A stretch of DNA of 64,000 nucleotides from Hexactinellida sp. DTS-2022. Lineage: Eukaryota > Porifera > Hexactinellida. Below, one piece after another: positions 11,936-26,145 of this stretch. Within the stretch, counting starts at the first letter, position 1; each line of letters begins with the position of its first letter. Below the pieces are notes generated by a model. It did no database searches. It had not been told where the DNA came from and was given only the letters and a program-made list of their open reading frames with translations. A program made the translations under genes and the position numbers. The DNA lies in assembly GCA_028753945.1 (NCBI GenBank), contig JAPNXP010000003.1, positions 1,426,001 through 1,490,000 of the forward strand, read 5' to 3'.

Positions 11936-13230
11936 ATGATAAAATACTTCATATCATCTAAAGAAACAACAGGTAATGTCCTTAAACCATTCATTTATCA
12001 TTTTGGTAGTTTTTGAAAGTCATGCACACAAAAATTGGTTTTTCTCGATATTAGGCTCTTAATGAATGTAAATTGTGTGAGTGGGGTTAAGTGGCACTGT
12101 TAGGACCCCTTTTTCGATAAGTACTTCTTATCATCAAAAGAAACAACTGGAAACGTCATTAAACCATTGATTTATCATTTTGAAAGTTTTTGACTGTCAT
12201 TGCCACTAAATTGGTTTTTCTGGATATTTTGCTCTTAAATGAATTTTATTGAGTGATTGGAGTTTCATTGTCAATGTTTGGACACTATTGATGATAAATA
12301 CTTCATATCATCAAAAGAAACAACTGTAAACGTCCTTAAACCATTAATTTATCAATTTGGGAGTTTTTTATTGTTATTGCAAAAAGAAATGGTGTTTCTC
12401 GAAATATGGCTCATAAGTTAATGTAAATTGAGTGAGTGCTGTTTAAGTGGCACTGTTAGGACACCTTTGATGATAATTACTTCGTATCATCAAAAGAAAC
12501 AACTGGAAACGTACTTAAACCATTAATTTATCAATTTGTGAGTTTTTGATAGTCATTGCACACAAAGATTGTATTTTCGATATTAGGCTCTTAAATGATT
12601 GTATATATTGAGTAATGGTGTTTCACCGGCACTGTTAGGACACTTTTGAAGATAAATACTTCATATCATCAAAAGAAACAACGGGAAACGTCCTAAAACA
12701 TTCATTTATAAATTTGGTAGTTTTTGACAGTCATTGCGCACAAAAAATGGTTTTTCTCAATATTATTCTCTTAAATGAATGTAAATTGACTGAGTGGAAG
12801 TTCAGCGGCACTGTTAGGACACCTTTGATGATAAATACCTCTTTTCATCAAAACAAACAACTGAAAACTTCTGAAACCATGAATTTATCAATTTGTGAGT
12901 TTTTGATATTCATTGCACACAAAAATTGTTGTTTCTCTAAATTATGCTCTTAAATGAATGTAAATTGAGTGAGTGGGGTTTCAGCGGCACTGTTAGGACA
13001 CCTTTGATAAAAATACTTCTTATCATCAAAGAAACAACTGAAAACGTTCTTAAACCATTAATTTATCAATTGGGAGTTTTCTATTGTTATTGCACACAAA
13101 AATTGGTGTTTCTCGATATTAGGCTCTAAAGTTAATGTAAATTGAGTGAGTTCTGTTTCAGTGGGACTGTTAGGACACATTTGATGATAAATACTTCATA
13201 TCATCAAAAGAAACAACTGGAAACGTCCTG
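11936..13230 (+). repeat. block paralogous to 16.87-18.1 kb (offset 4,835), copy 1
   Basis: About seven monomers with unusual marks: GTGGGGTTAAGTGGCACTG, TTGCCACTAAATTGG, AAAAAGAAATGGTG, TTCACCGGCACTG and TTGCGCACAAAAAATGG. The same marks occur in the same order at 16.9-17.8 kb. The offset is 27 monomers. No gene is seen. Confidence 0.82.
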
Positions 13231-13849
13231 AAACCATGAATTTATCATTTTTTTATTTTTATACAGTCATTGCACACAGAAATTGCTTTTTCGCGATATT
13301 AAGCTCTTAAATGAATGTAAATTGAGTGAGTGGTGTTTCAGTGGCACTGTTATGATCCCTTTAACGATAAATAATTCTTATCATAAAAGAAAACAACTGG
13401 AAACGTCCTTAAACCATTAATTTATCAATTTGGGAGTTTTTCATTGTCATTGCACTCAAAGATTGGTGTTTCTCGATATTAGGCTCTTGAGTTAATGTAA
13501 ATTGTGAAAGTTCTTTTTTAGTGGGACTGTTTGGACACCTTTGATGATAAATACTTCTTATCATCAAAGAAACAACTGAAAACGTTCTTAAACCATTCAT
13601 TTATCATTTTGGTATTTTTGACAGTCATTGCACACAAAAATTGGTGTTTCACGATATTATGCTCTTAAATGAATGTAAATTGAGAGAGTGAATGTTCAGT
13701 GGCACTGTTCAGGACACTTTTGATTATAAAATACTCATATCATCAAAAGAAACAACTTGGAACGTTGTTTAAACCATTAATATATGAATTTGGGAGTTTT
13801 TGATAGTCATTGCTTACAAAAATTCCTTTTTCTCGATATTATGCTCTTA
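13231..13849 (+). repeat. diverged single monomers
   Basis: Three to four irregular units, including TTATGATCCCTTTAACGATA and TTCTTTTTTAGTGGGACTG. They share no long repeat with neighbours that I can see. No gene is seen. Confidence 0.75.
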
Positions 13850-15020
13850 AATGAATGAAAATTGAATGAGTCGTGTTTCAGTTGCACTGATTGGACAATT
13901 TTGATGATAAAATACTCCATATCATCAAAAGAAACAACTGGAAACGTCCTTAAACCATTCATTTATCATTTTGGTAATTTTTGACAGTCATTGCACACAA
14001 CAATTGGTTTTTCGCGATATTAGGGACTTAACTGAATGTTAATTGAGTGATAGTTTTTCAGTTTCACTGTTAGGACACTTTTGATTATAAAATACTCATA
14101 TCATCAAAAGAAACAACTTGGAACGTTGTTTAAACCATTAATATATGAATTTGGGAGTTTTTGATAGTCATTGCACACAAAAATTCCTTTTTCTCGATAT
14201 TATGCTCTTAAATGAATATAAATTGAGTGAGTGGTATTTCAGTGGCACTGTTAGGACACTTTTGAATATACATACTTCATATCATCAAAAAAAACTGGTA
14301 ACGTCCTTAAACCGTTCATTTATCATTTGATAGTTTTTGACAGTCATTGCACACAAAAATTGGTTTTTCTCGATATTATGCTCTTAAATTAATGTAAATT
14401 GATTTAGGTGTGTTTCAGTGGCACTTTTAGGAACCCTTTTACGATAATAATTCTTATCATCAAAAGAAACAACTAGAAACGTCCCTAAACCATTCATTTA
14501 TCATTTTGGTAGTTTTTGACATTCATTGCACACAAAAATTGGTGTTTCTCGATATTATGCTCTTAAATGAATTTAAATTGAGAGAGTGAATGTTCAGTGG
14601 CACTGTTAGGACACTTTAGATGAAACTTAATTCAATACATCAAAAGAAACTACTTGAAACGTCCTGAAACCATTAATTTATCAATTTGGTAGTTTTTAAC
14701 AGTCAATACACAAAAAATTTCATTTTTAACGATATTATGCTCTTAATTGAATTTAAATTGAGTGAGTGGTATTTCAGTGGCACTGTTAGGACACTTTTGA
14801 ATATAAATACTTCAATCATCAAAAGAAACAACTAGTAACGTCCCTAAACCATTCATTTATTATTTTAGTAGTTTTTGACAGTCAATGCACAAGAAATTTC
14901 CTTTTTCTCGATATTATGCTCTTAAATGAATTTAAATTGAGTGAGTGGTATTTCAGTGGCACTGTTAGGACACCTTTGATGATAAAATACTACATATCAT
15001 CAATAGAAACAACTGGAAAC
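13850..15020 (+). repeat. third, partial copy of the 11-mer series
   Basis: Matches 7,760-8,930 and 9,733-10,903 monomer for monomer (offset about 4,117 from copy 2). It includes the TTAGGGACTTAACTG monomer and the TTTTTAACGATATTATG monomer. It diverges after GATAAAATACTACATATC near 14,985-15,020. It is more diverged than copies 1 and 2 are from each other. Confidence 0.83.
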
Positions 15021-16870
15021 GTCCTTAAACCATTAATTTATGAATTTGGGAGTTTTTGATAGTCATTGCACCCAAAAATTGGTTTTCTCGATATTATGCT
15101 CTTAAATGAATGTAAATTGAGTGAGTAGTGTTTCAGTTGCACTGTTAGGACACTTTTGATGATAAAATACTTCATATCATCAAAAGAAACAACTGGAAAC
15201 GTACTTTAACCATTAATTTATGAATTTGGGAGTTTTTGATAGTGATTGCACACAAAAATTGGTGTTTTTCGATATTAAGCTCTTAAATGAATGTAAATTG
15301 AGTGAGTGGTGTTTAAGTGGCACTGTTTGGGAACTTTTGATTATTAATACATCATATCATCAAAAGAAACTACAGGTAATGTCCTTAAACCATTCATTTA
15401 TCATTTTGGTAGTTTTTGACAGTCATTGCACACAAAAATTGGTTTTTCTCGATATTAGGCTCTTAAAAGAATGTATATTGAGTGAGTGGTGTTTCAGGGC
15501 ACTGTTAGGACACCTTTGAAGATAAATACTTCATATCATCAAAAGAAACAACTGGTAACGTCCTTAAAACATTCCTTTATCATTTTGGTAGTTTTTGACT
15601 GTCATTGCCACTAAATTGGTTTTACTCGATATTATGCTCTTAAATGAATGTACATTGAGTGAGTGGTGTTTCAGTGGCACCTTTTGGACACTTTTGTTGA
15701 TAAATACTTCATATCATCAAAAGAAACAACTGCAAACGTCCTTAAACAATTCATTTATCATTTGATAGTTTTAGACAGTCATTGCACACAAAAATTGGTT
15801 TTTCTCGATATAATGCTCTTAAATTAATGTAAATTGATTTAGGTGTGTTTCAGTGGCACTTTTAGGAACCATTTTACGATAATAATTCTTATCATCAAAA
15901 GAAACACCTGGAAACGTCCCTAAACCATTCATTTATCATTTAGTTAGTTTTTGACATTCATTGCACACAAAAATTGGTGTTTCTCGATATTATGCTCTTA
16001 AATGAATGTAAATTGGGAGAGTGAATTTTCAGTGGCACTGTTAGGACACTTTAGATGAAACTTAATTCAATACATCAAAAGAAACTACTAAAACGTCCTG
16101 AAACCACTAATTATAAATTTGGTAGTTTTTCACAGTCAATACACAAAATTTTTCATTTTTCTCGATATTAGGCTCTTAATTGAATTTAAATTGAGTGAGT
16201 GGTATTTCAGTGGCACTGTTAGGACACTTTTGAATATAAATACTTCTTATCATCAAAAGAAACAACTGGAAACGTCCCTAAACCATTCATTTATTATTTT
16301 AGTAGTTTATGACAGTCAATGCACAAGAAATTTCCTTTTTCTCGATATTATGCTCTTAAATGAATTTAAATTGAGTGAGTGTTATTTCAGTGGCACTGTT
16401 AGGACACTTTTGATGATATAATACTACATATCATCAAAAGAAACAACTGGAAACGTACTTAAACCATTAATTTAAGAATTTGGGAGTTTTTGATTGTGAT
16501 TGCACACAAAAATTGGTGTTTCTCGATATTAGGCTCTTAAATGAATGTAAATTAAGTGAGTGGAGTTTCAGTGGCACTGTCAGGTCAATTTTTATTTTGA
16601 ATACTTCATATCATCAAAAAAAAACTGGAAACGTCCTTAAAACATTAATTTATGAATTTGGGAGTTTTTGATAGTTATTGCACACAAAAATTGGTGTTTC
16701 TCGATGTTATGCTCTTAAAAGAATGTAAATTGAGTGAGTGGTGTTTCAGTTGCACTGTTAGGACAATTTTGATTTTAAATAATTCATATCATCAAAAGAA
16801 ACAACAGGTAATGTCCTTAAACCATTCATTTATCATTTTGGTAGTTTTTGAAACTCATGCACACAAAAAT
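15021..16870 (+). repeat. mixed monomers related to the 8-11 kb zone
   Basis: About ten monomers. Most resemble types in the 8.3-11.9 kb blocks (for example AATTGAATTTAAATTGAG and AATTCATATCATC variants), but in a different order and more diverged. No long exact repeat and no gene. Confidence 0.78.
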
Positions 16871-18140
16871 TGGTTTTTCACGGTATTAGGCTCTTAAATG
16901 AATGTAAATTGAGTGAGTGGGGTTAAGTGGCACTGTTAGGACCCCGTTTTCGATAAGTACTTCTTATCATCAAAAGAAACAACTGGAAACGTCATTAAAC
17001 CATTGATTTATCATTTTGAAAGTTTTTTACTGTCATTGCCACTAAATTGGTTTTTCTGGATATTTTGCTCTTAAATGAATTTTATTGAGTGATTTGAGTT
17101 TCAGTGTCAATGTTAGGACACTATTGATGATAAATACTTCATATCATCAAAAGAAACAACTGTAAACGTCCTTAAACCATTAATTTATCAATTTGGGAGT
17201 TTTTTATTGTTATTGCAAAAAGAAATGGTGTTTCTCGAAATATGGCTCATAAGTTAATGTAAATTGAGTGAGTGCTGTTTAAGTGGCACTGTAGGACACC
17301 TTTGATGATAATACTTCGTATCATCAAAAGAAACAACTGGAAACGTACTTAAACCATTAATTTATCAATTTGTGAGTTTTTGATAGTCATTGCACACAAA
17401 GATTGTTTTTTTCGATATTAGGCTCTTAAATGAATGTATATATTGAGTAATGGTCTTTCACCGGCACTGTTAGGACACTTTTGAAGATAAATACTTCATA
17501 TCATCAAAAGAAACAACGGGAAACGTCCTAAAACATTCATTTGCAAATTTGGTAGTATTTGACAGTCATTGCGCACAAAAAATGGTTTTTCTCAATATTA
17601 TTCTCTTAAATGAATGTAAATTGACTGTGTGGAAGTTCAGCGGCACTGTTAGGATACCTTTGATGATAAATTCTTCTTATCATAAAAACAAACAACTGAA
17701 AACTTCTGAAACCATGAATTTATCAATTTGTGAGTTTTTGATAGTCATTGCACACAAAATTTGGTGTTTCTCGATATTAGGCACTTAAGTTAATGAAAAT
17801 TGAGTGAGTGCTGTTTCAGTGGCACTGTTAGGACACCTTTGATGATAATTACTTCATAACATCAAAAAAACCAACTGAAACGTCCTTAAACCATAAATTT
17901 ATCAATTTGGGAGTTTTTTATTGTTATTGCACACAAAAATTGGTGTTTCTCGATATTAGGCTCATAAATTACTTTAAATTGAGTGAGCGGTATTTCAGTG
18001 GCACTGTTTGGAAACCTTTGATGATACTTACATCATTTCATCAAAAGAAACAACTGGAAACGTTGTTAAACCATTAATTTATCAATTTGGGAGTTTTTTA
18101 TTGTTATTGCACAGAAAAAATTGGTGTTTCTCGATATTAG
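16871..18140 (+). repeat. block paralogous to 12.0-13.2 kb (offset 4,835), copy 2
   Basis: Same order of marked monomers as the earlier block, with small changes: GACTGTGTGG for GACTGAGTGG, GCAAATTTGGTAGTATTTG, and single-base losses. The block ends as the array shifts to the monomer classes of the 18-39 kb zone, where GGACCCC and AACGATAAATA forms become common. Confidence 0.82.
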
Positions 18141-19689
18141 GCTCTAAAGTTAATGTTAATTGAGTGAGTTCTGTTTCAGTGGCACTGTAAGGACACCTTT
18201 GATGATACTTACTTCATATCAACAAAAGAAACTACTGGAAATGTCCTTGGACCAATCATTTATCATTTTGGTAATTTTTAATAGTCATTGCACACAAATA
18301 TTGGTTTTTCTCGTTATTATTCTATTAAATGAATGTAAATTGAAAGAGTGGAGTTTCAGTGGCACTGTTAGGACCCTTTTAAAGATAAATAATTATTATC
18401 ATCAAAGGAAACAACCGGGAACTTCATTAAAACATTAATTAATCAATTTGGTAGTTTTTGACAGTCATTGCACACAAAATTTGGTTTTTCTCGATATTAT
18501 GCTCTTAAATGAATGTAAATTGAGTGAATGGGGTTTCAGTGGCACTGGTAGGACACCTTTGAAGATAAATACTTCATATCATTAAAAAAAAACCTGAAAC
18601 GTCCTTAAACCAATAGTTTATCAATTGGTAATTTTTGACAGTCATTGCACACAAAAATTGGTTTTTCTCGATATTATGCTCTTAAATGAATGTAAATTGA
18701 GTGAATGGGATTTCAGCGGCACCGTTAGGACACCTTTGATGATACTTACTTCATATCATCAAAAGTAACAACGGGAAATGTGCTAAACCATTCATTTAAC
18801 AATTTGGTATTTTTTTGACAGTCATTGCACACAAAAATTGGTGTTTCTCGATATTAGGCTCTTTATTTAATGTAAATAGAGTGATTGCTGTTTCAGTGGC
18901 ACTGTTAGGACACCTTTGATGATACTTACCTCATATCATCAAAAGAAACAACGGGAAATGTACTTAAACCATTCATTTAACAATTTGGTATTTTTTGACA
19001 GTCATTGCACACAAAAATTGTTTTTTCTCTACATTAGGTTCATAAATGAATGTAAATTGAGTGAGTGGAGCTTCAGTGGCACTGTTAGCACCCCTTTACG
19101 ATAAATACTTCTTATCTTCAATAGAAACAACTCGACTCATCCTTAGACCATTAATTTATCAATTTGGAAGTTTTTGATAGTCATTGCGCAACAAAATTGT
19201 TTTTTCTCGATATTATGCTCTTAAATGAATGTAGATTGAGTTAGGTGTGTTTCAGTGGCACTGATAGGACCTCTTTAACGATAAATACTTCATATCATCA
19301 AAAGAAACAACTGGAAACGTCCTTTACCATTCATTTATTATTTTGGTATTTTTGACAGTCATTGCACACAAAAATTGGTGTTTCTCGATATTAGACTCTT
19401 AAATGAATGTAAATTGAGTGAATGGAGTTTCAATGGTACTATTAGGAACCCTTTAACGATAAATACTACATATCATCCCAAGAAACAACTGGAAACGTCC
19501 TTGGAACATTCATTTATCATTTTGGTAATTTTTGATAGTCATTGCACACAAAAATTGTTGTTTCTCGTTATTAGGCTCTTAAATGAATGTAAATTGAATG
19601 CGTGGAGTTTCAGTGGCACTGTTAGGACCCCATAACGATAAATAATTCTTATCATCAAAGGAAACAAGTGGTATTTCATTAAACCATTA
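18141..19689 (+). repeat. start of the 48-monomer paralogous segment (copy 1)
   Basis: From about 18,216 this sequence is found again at 26,820 onward. The offset is 8,605 bases before the MITE and about 8,797 after it, which accounts for the 183-bp element plus its 9-base target duplication. The empty insertion site is preserved here at 18,380-18,400 (AAAGATAAATAATTATTATC). No gene is seen. Confidence 0.85.
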
Positions 19690-22600
19690 ATTAATCAATT
19701 TGATAGTTTTTGACACTCATTGCACACATAAATTGGTTTTTCTCGATATTATGCTCTTAAATGAATGCAAATTGAGTGAATGGGGTTTCAGTGGCACTGT
19801 TAGGACAACTTTGAAGATAAATACTTCATATCATAAAATAAAAAAACTGAACCGTCCTTAAACCAATAGTTTATCAATTGGTAGTTTTTGACAGTCATTG
19901 CACACAAAAATTGTTGTTTCTCGTTCTTAGTCTCTTAAATGAATGTAAATTGAATGACTGGAGTTTCAGTGGCACTGTTAGGACCCCTTCAACGATAAAT
20001 AATTCTTATCATCAAAGGAAACAACTGGAAACTTCATTAAACCATTAATTAATCAATTTGATAGTTTTTGACAGTCATTGCACACATAAATTGGTTTTTA
20101 TCGATATTATGCTCTTAAATGAATGTAAATTGAGTGAATGAGATTTCAGAGGCACTGTCAGGACACCTTTGAGATAAATACTTCATATCATTAAAAAAAT
20201 ATACTGAAACGTCCTTAAACCATTAGTTTATCAATTGTTAGTTTTTGACAGTCATTGCCCACAAAAATTGGTTTTTCTCGATATTATGCTCTTAAATGAA
20301 TGTAAATTGAGTGAATGGGATTTCAGCAGCACCGTTAGGACACCTTTGATGATACGTACTTCATATCATCAAAAGAAACAACCGGAAACTTCATTAAACC
20401 ATTAATTTATCAATTTGGTAGTTTTTGACAGTCATTGCACACAAAAATTGTTTTTTCTATATATTAGGTTCATAAATGAATGTAAATTGAGTGAGTGGAG
20501 CTTCAGTGGCACTGTTAGCACCCCTTTTACGATAAATACTTCTTATCTTCAAAAGAAACAACTGGACTTATCCTTAGACCATTCATTTATCATTTGGTAG
20601 TTTTTGACAGTCATTGCACACAAAAATTGCTTTTTCTCGATATTATGCTAATAAATAAATGTAAATTGAGTTATGTGTGTTTCAGTGGCACTTTTAGGAC
20701 CCCTTTTACGATAACTACTCCTTATCATCAAAAGAAACAACTGGAAACGTCCTTAAACCATTCATTTATCATTTTGGTAGTTTTTAACAGTCATTGACAC
20801 AAAAATAGGTGTTTCTCGATATTATGGTAGTAAATGAATGTAAATTGAGAGAGTGGAGTTTCAGTGGCACCTTTTGGACACCTTTGATGATAAATACTTC
20901 ATATCATCAAATGAATCAACTGGAAACGTCCTCAAACCATTCATTTATCATTTGATAGTTTTTGACAGTCATTGCACACAAAAATTTGTGTTTCTCCATA
21001 TTAGGCTCTTAAATGAATGTAAATTGAGAGAGTGGAGTTTCAGTGGCACTGTTAGGAACCCTTTAACGATAAATACTACATATCATCACATGAAACAACT
21101 GGAAACGTCCTTGGAACATTCATTTATCATTTTGGTAATTTTTGATAGTCATTGCACGCAAAAATTGTTGTTTCTCGTTATTAGGCTCTTAAATGAATGT
21201 AAATTAAATGTGTGGAGTTTCAGTGGCACTGTTAGGACCCCATAACGATAAATAATTCTTATCATCAAAAGAAACAACTGGAAACTTCATTAAACCATTA
21301 ATTAATCAATTTGGTAGTTTTTGACAGTCTTTGCATTCAAAATTGGTTTTTCTCGATATTATGCTCTTAAATGAATGTAGATTGAGTTAGGTGTGTTTCA
21401 GTGGCACTGTTAGGACCCCTTTAACGATAAATACTTCATATCATCAAAAGAAACAACTGGAAACGTCCTTTACCATTCATTTATCATTTAGGTATTTTTG
21501 ACAGTCTTTGCATTCAAAATTGGTTTTTCTCGATATTATGCTCTGGAATGAATGCAAATTGAGTGAATGGGGTTTCAGTGGCACTGTTAGGACAACTTTG
21601 AAGATAAATACTTCATATCATAAAAAAAACCAACTGAAACGTCCTTAAAGCCAATAGTTTATCAATTGTTAGTTTTTGACAGTCATTGCACACAAAAATT
21701 GGTTTTTCTCTATATTATGCTCTTAAATGAATGTAAATTGAGTGAATGGGATTTCAGCGGCACCGTTAGGACACCTTTGATGATACGTACTTCATATCAT
21801 CAAAAGAAACAACGGGAAATGTACTGAAACCATTCATTTAACAATTTGGTATTATTTTGACAGTCATTGCACACAAAAATTGGTGTTTCTCGATATTAGG
21901 CTCTTAAATGAATGTAAATTGAGTGAGTGGAGTTTATGTGGCACTGTTAGCACCCCATATAAGATAAATACCTCTTATCTTCAAAAGAAAAAACTGGAAA
22001 CGTCCTTGGACCAATTATTTATCATTTTGGCAATTTTTGATAGTCATTGCACACAAAAATTGTTGTTTCTCGTTATTAGGCTCTAAAATGAATGTAAATA
22101 GAATGAGAGGAGTTTCAGTGGCACTGTTAGGACCCTTTAACGATAAATACGTCTTATCTCCAAAAGAAACAACTGGAAACTTACTTAAACCATTAATTTA
22201 TCAATTTGGAAGTTTTTGATAGCCATTGCGCACAAAAATTGGTCTTTCTCGATATTATACTTTTAAATGAATGTAGATTGAGTTAGGTGTGTTTCATTGG
22301 CACTGTTAGGACCCCTTTAACGATAAATACTTCATATCATCAAAAGAAACAACTGGAAACGTCCTTGGACCATTCATTTATCATTTTGGTAATTTTTGAA
22401 GGTCATTGCACACAAAAATTGTTTTTTCTCGTTATTAGGCTCTTAAATGTATGTAAATTGAATGTGTGGAGTTTCAGTGGCACTGTTAGGACCCCATTAA
22501 CGATAAATAATTCTTATCATCGAAAGAAACAACTGGAAACTTCATTAAAACATTAATTAATCAATTTGGAAGTTTTTGACAGTCTTTGCATTCAAAATTG

Positions 22601-23095
22601 GTGTTTCTCGATATTAAACACTTAAATGATTGTAAATTGAGTGAGTGGGGTTTCAGCGGCACTGTTAGGACACCAATGTTGATAAATACTTCATATCATC
22701 AAAAAAAACAAATGAAACGTCCTTAAACCATTAATTTATCAATTTGGGAGTTTTTTATGGTTATTGCAAACATAAATTGGTGTTTTTTCGATATTAGGCT
22801 CTTAAATGAATGTAAATTGAGTGAGTGGAGTTTATGTGGCACTGTTAGCACCCGTTTTAAGATAAATACTTCTTATCTTCAAAAGAAACAACTGGAAACG
22901 TCCTTGGACCAATCATTTATCATTTTGGCAATTTTTGATAGTCATTGCACACAAAAATTGTTGTTTCTCGTTATTATGCTCTTAAATGAATGTAAATTGA
23001 ATGAGTGGAGTTTCAGTGGCACTGTTAGGACCCCTTCAACGATAAAGATTTCTTATCATCAAAGGAAACAAGTGGAAACTTCATTAAACCATTAA
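19690..23095 (+). repeat. 19-monomer segment, copy A (~3,405 bp)
   Basis: First of two adjacent segments. Class-B monomers dominate (GGACCCC, then a form of AACGATAAATA, then TATCATC). Copy B follows immediately and matches it, but the offset falls in two steps from 3,405 to 3,228 and then 3,050. Two single monomers present here (near 20.13-20.31 kb and 20.80-20.98 kb) are therefore absent from B. Recurrence of the CATTAATTAATCAATTT monomer at about 1,610-1,616-base distances points to an older 9-mer rhythm. Confidence 0.85.
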
Positions 23096-26000
23096 TTAAT
23101 CAATTTGATAGTTTTTGACAGTCATTGCACACATAAATTGGTTTTTCTCGATATTATGCTCTTAAATGAATGCAAATTGAGTGAATGGGGTTTCAGTGGC
23201 ACTGTTAGGACAACTTTGAAGATAAATACTTCATATCATAAAATAAAAAAACTGAACCGTCCTTAAACCAATAGTTTATCAATTGGTAGTTTTTGACAGT
23301 CATTGCACACAAAAATTGTTGTTTCTCGTTCTTAGTCTCTTAAATGAATGTAAATTGAATGACTGGAGTTTCAGTGGCACTGTTAGGACCCCTTCAACGA
23401 TAAATAATTCTTATCATCAAAGGAAACAACTGGAAACTTCATTAAACCATTAATTAATCAATTTGATAGTTTTTGACAGTCATTGCACACATAAATTGGT
23501 TTTTATCGATATTATGCTCTTAAATGAATGTAAATTGAGTGAATGGGATTTCAGCAGCACCGTTAGGACACCTTTGATGATACGTACTTCATATCATCAA
23601 AAGAAACAACCGGAAACTTCATTAAACCATTAATTTATCAATTTGGTAGTTTTTGACAGTCATTGCACACAAAAATTGTTTTTTCTATATATTAGGTTCA
23701 TAAATGAATGTAAATTGAGTGAGTGGAGCTTCAGTGGCACTGTTAGCACCCCTTTTACGATAAATACTTCTTATCTTCAAAAGAAACAACTGGACTTATC
23801 CTTAGACCATTCATTTATCATTTGGTAGTTTTTGACAGTCATTGCACACAAAAATTGCTTTTTCTCGATATTATGCTAATAAATAAATGTAAATTGAGTT
23901 ATGTGTGTTTCAGTGGTACTTTTAGGACCCCTTTTACGATAACTACTCCTTATCATCAAAAGAAACAACTGGAAACGTCCTTAAACCATTCATTTATCAT
24001 TTTGGTAGTTTTTAACAGTCATTGCACAAAAAAATTTGTGTTTCTCCATATTAGGCTCTTAAATGAATGTAAATTGAGAGAGTGGAGTTTCAGTGGCACT
24101 GTCAGGAACCCTTTAACGATAAATACTACATATCATCACATGAAACAACTGGAAACGTCCTTGGAACATTCATTTATCATTTTGGTAATTTTTGATAGTC
24201 ATTGCACGCAAAAATTGTTGTTTCTCGTTATTAGGCTCTTAAATGAATGTAAATTAAATGTGTGGAGTTTCAGTGGCACTGTTAGGACCCCATAACGATA
24301 AATAATTCTTATCATCAAAAGAAACAACTGGAAACTTCATTAAACCATTAATTAATCAATTTGGTAGTTTTTGACAGTCTTTGCATTCAAAATTGGTTTT
24401 TCTCGATATTATGCTCTTAAATGAATGTAGATTGAGTTAGGTGTGTTTCAGTGGCACTGTTAGGACCCCTTTAACGATAAATACTTCATATCATCAAAAG
24501 AAACAACTGGAAACGTCCTTTACCATTCATTTATCATTTAGGTATTTTTGACAGTCTTTGCATTCAAAATTGGTTTTTCTCGATATTATGCTCTGGAATG
24601 AATGCAAATTGAGTGAATGGGGTTTCAGTGGCACTGTTAGGACAACTTTGAAGATAAATACTTCATATCATAAAAAAAACCAACTGAAACGTCCTTAAAG
24701 CCAATAGTTTATCAATTGTTAGTTTTTGACAGTCATTGCACACAAAAATTGGTTTTTCTCTATATTATGCTCTTAAATGAATGTAAATTGAGTGAATGGG
24801 ATTTCAGCGGCACCGTTAGGACACCTTTGATGATACGTACTTCATATCATCAAAAGAAACAACGGGAAATGTACTGAAACCATTCATTTAACAATTTGGT
24901 ATTATTTTGACAGTCATTGCACACAAAAATTGGTGTTTCTCGATATTAGGCTCTTAAATGAATGTAAATTGAGTGAGTGGAGTTTATGTGGCACTGTTAG
25001 CACCCCATATAAGATAAATACCTCTTATCTTCAAAAGAAAAAACTGGAAACGTCCTTGGACCAATTATTTATCATTTTGGCAATTTTTGATAGTCATTGA
25101 ACACAAAAATTGTTGTTTCTCGTTATTAGGCTCTAAAATGAATGTAAATAGAATGAGAGGAGTTTCAGTGGCACTGTTAGGACCCTTTAACGATAAATAC
25201 GTCTTATCTCCAAAAGAAACAACTGGAAACTTACTTAAACCATTAATTTATCAATTTGGAAGTTTTTGATAGCCATTGCGCACAAAAATTGGTCTTTCTC
25301 GATATTATACTTTTAAATGAATGTAGATTGAGTTAGGTGTGTTTCATTGGCACTGTTAGGACCCCTTTAACGATAAATACTTCATATCATCAAAAGAAAC
25401 ACCTGGAAACGTCCTTGGACCATTCATTTATCATTTTGGTAATTTTTGAAGGTCATTGCACACAAAAATTGTTTTTTCTCGTTATTAGGCTCTTAAATGT
25501 ATGTAAATTGAATGTGTGGAGTTTCAGTGGCACTGTTAGGACCCCATTAACGATAAATAATTCTTATCATCAAAAGAAACAACTGGAAACTTCATTAAAA
25601 CATTAATTAATCAATTTGGAAGTTTTTGACAGTCTTTGCATTCAAAATTGGTGTTTCTCGATATTAAACACTTAAATGATTGTAAATTGAGTGAGTGGGG
25701 TTTCAGCGGCACTGTTAGGACACCAATGTTGATAAATACTTCATATCATCAAAAAAAACAAATGAAACGTCCTTAAACCATTAATTTATCAATTTGGGAG
25801 TTTTTTATGGTTATTGCAAACATAAATTGGTGTTTTTTCGATATTAGGCTCTTAAATGAATGTAAATTGAGTGAGTGGAGTTTATGTGGCACTGTTAGCA
25901 CCCGTTTTAAGATAAATACTTCTTATCTTCAAAAGAAACAACTGGAAACGTCCTTGGACCAATCATTTATCATTTTGGCAATTTTTGATAGTCATTGCAC

Positions 26001-26145
26001 ACAAAAATTGTTGTTTCTCGTTATTATGCTCTTAAATGAATGTAAATTGAATGAGTGGAGTTTCAGTGGCACTGTTAGGACCCCTTCAACGATAAAGATT
26101 TCTTATCATCAAAGGAAACAAGTGGAAACTTCATTAAACCATTAA
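23096..26145 (+). repeat. 17-monomer segment, copy B (~3,050 bp)
   Basis: Tandem copy of the previous segment lacking two monomers. Near-identical elsewhere; translations of the shared frame at 22,757 and 25,807 are the same over 112 residues. The longest stop-free stretch in the window (157 codons, 23,822-24,295) lies here and exists because one of the two missing monomers joins two open frames. I do not consider it a gene. Confidence 0.86.
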
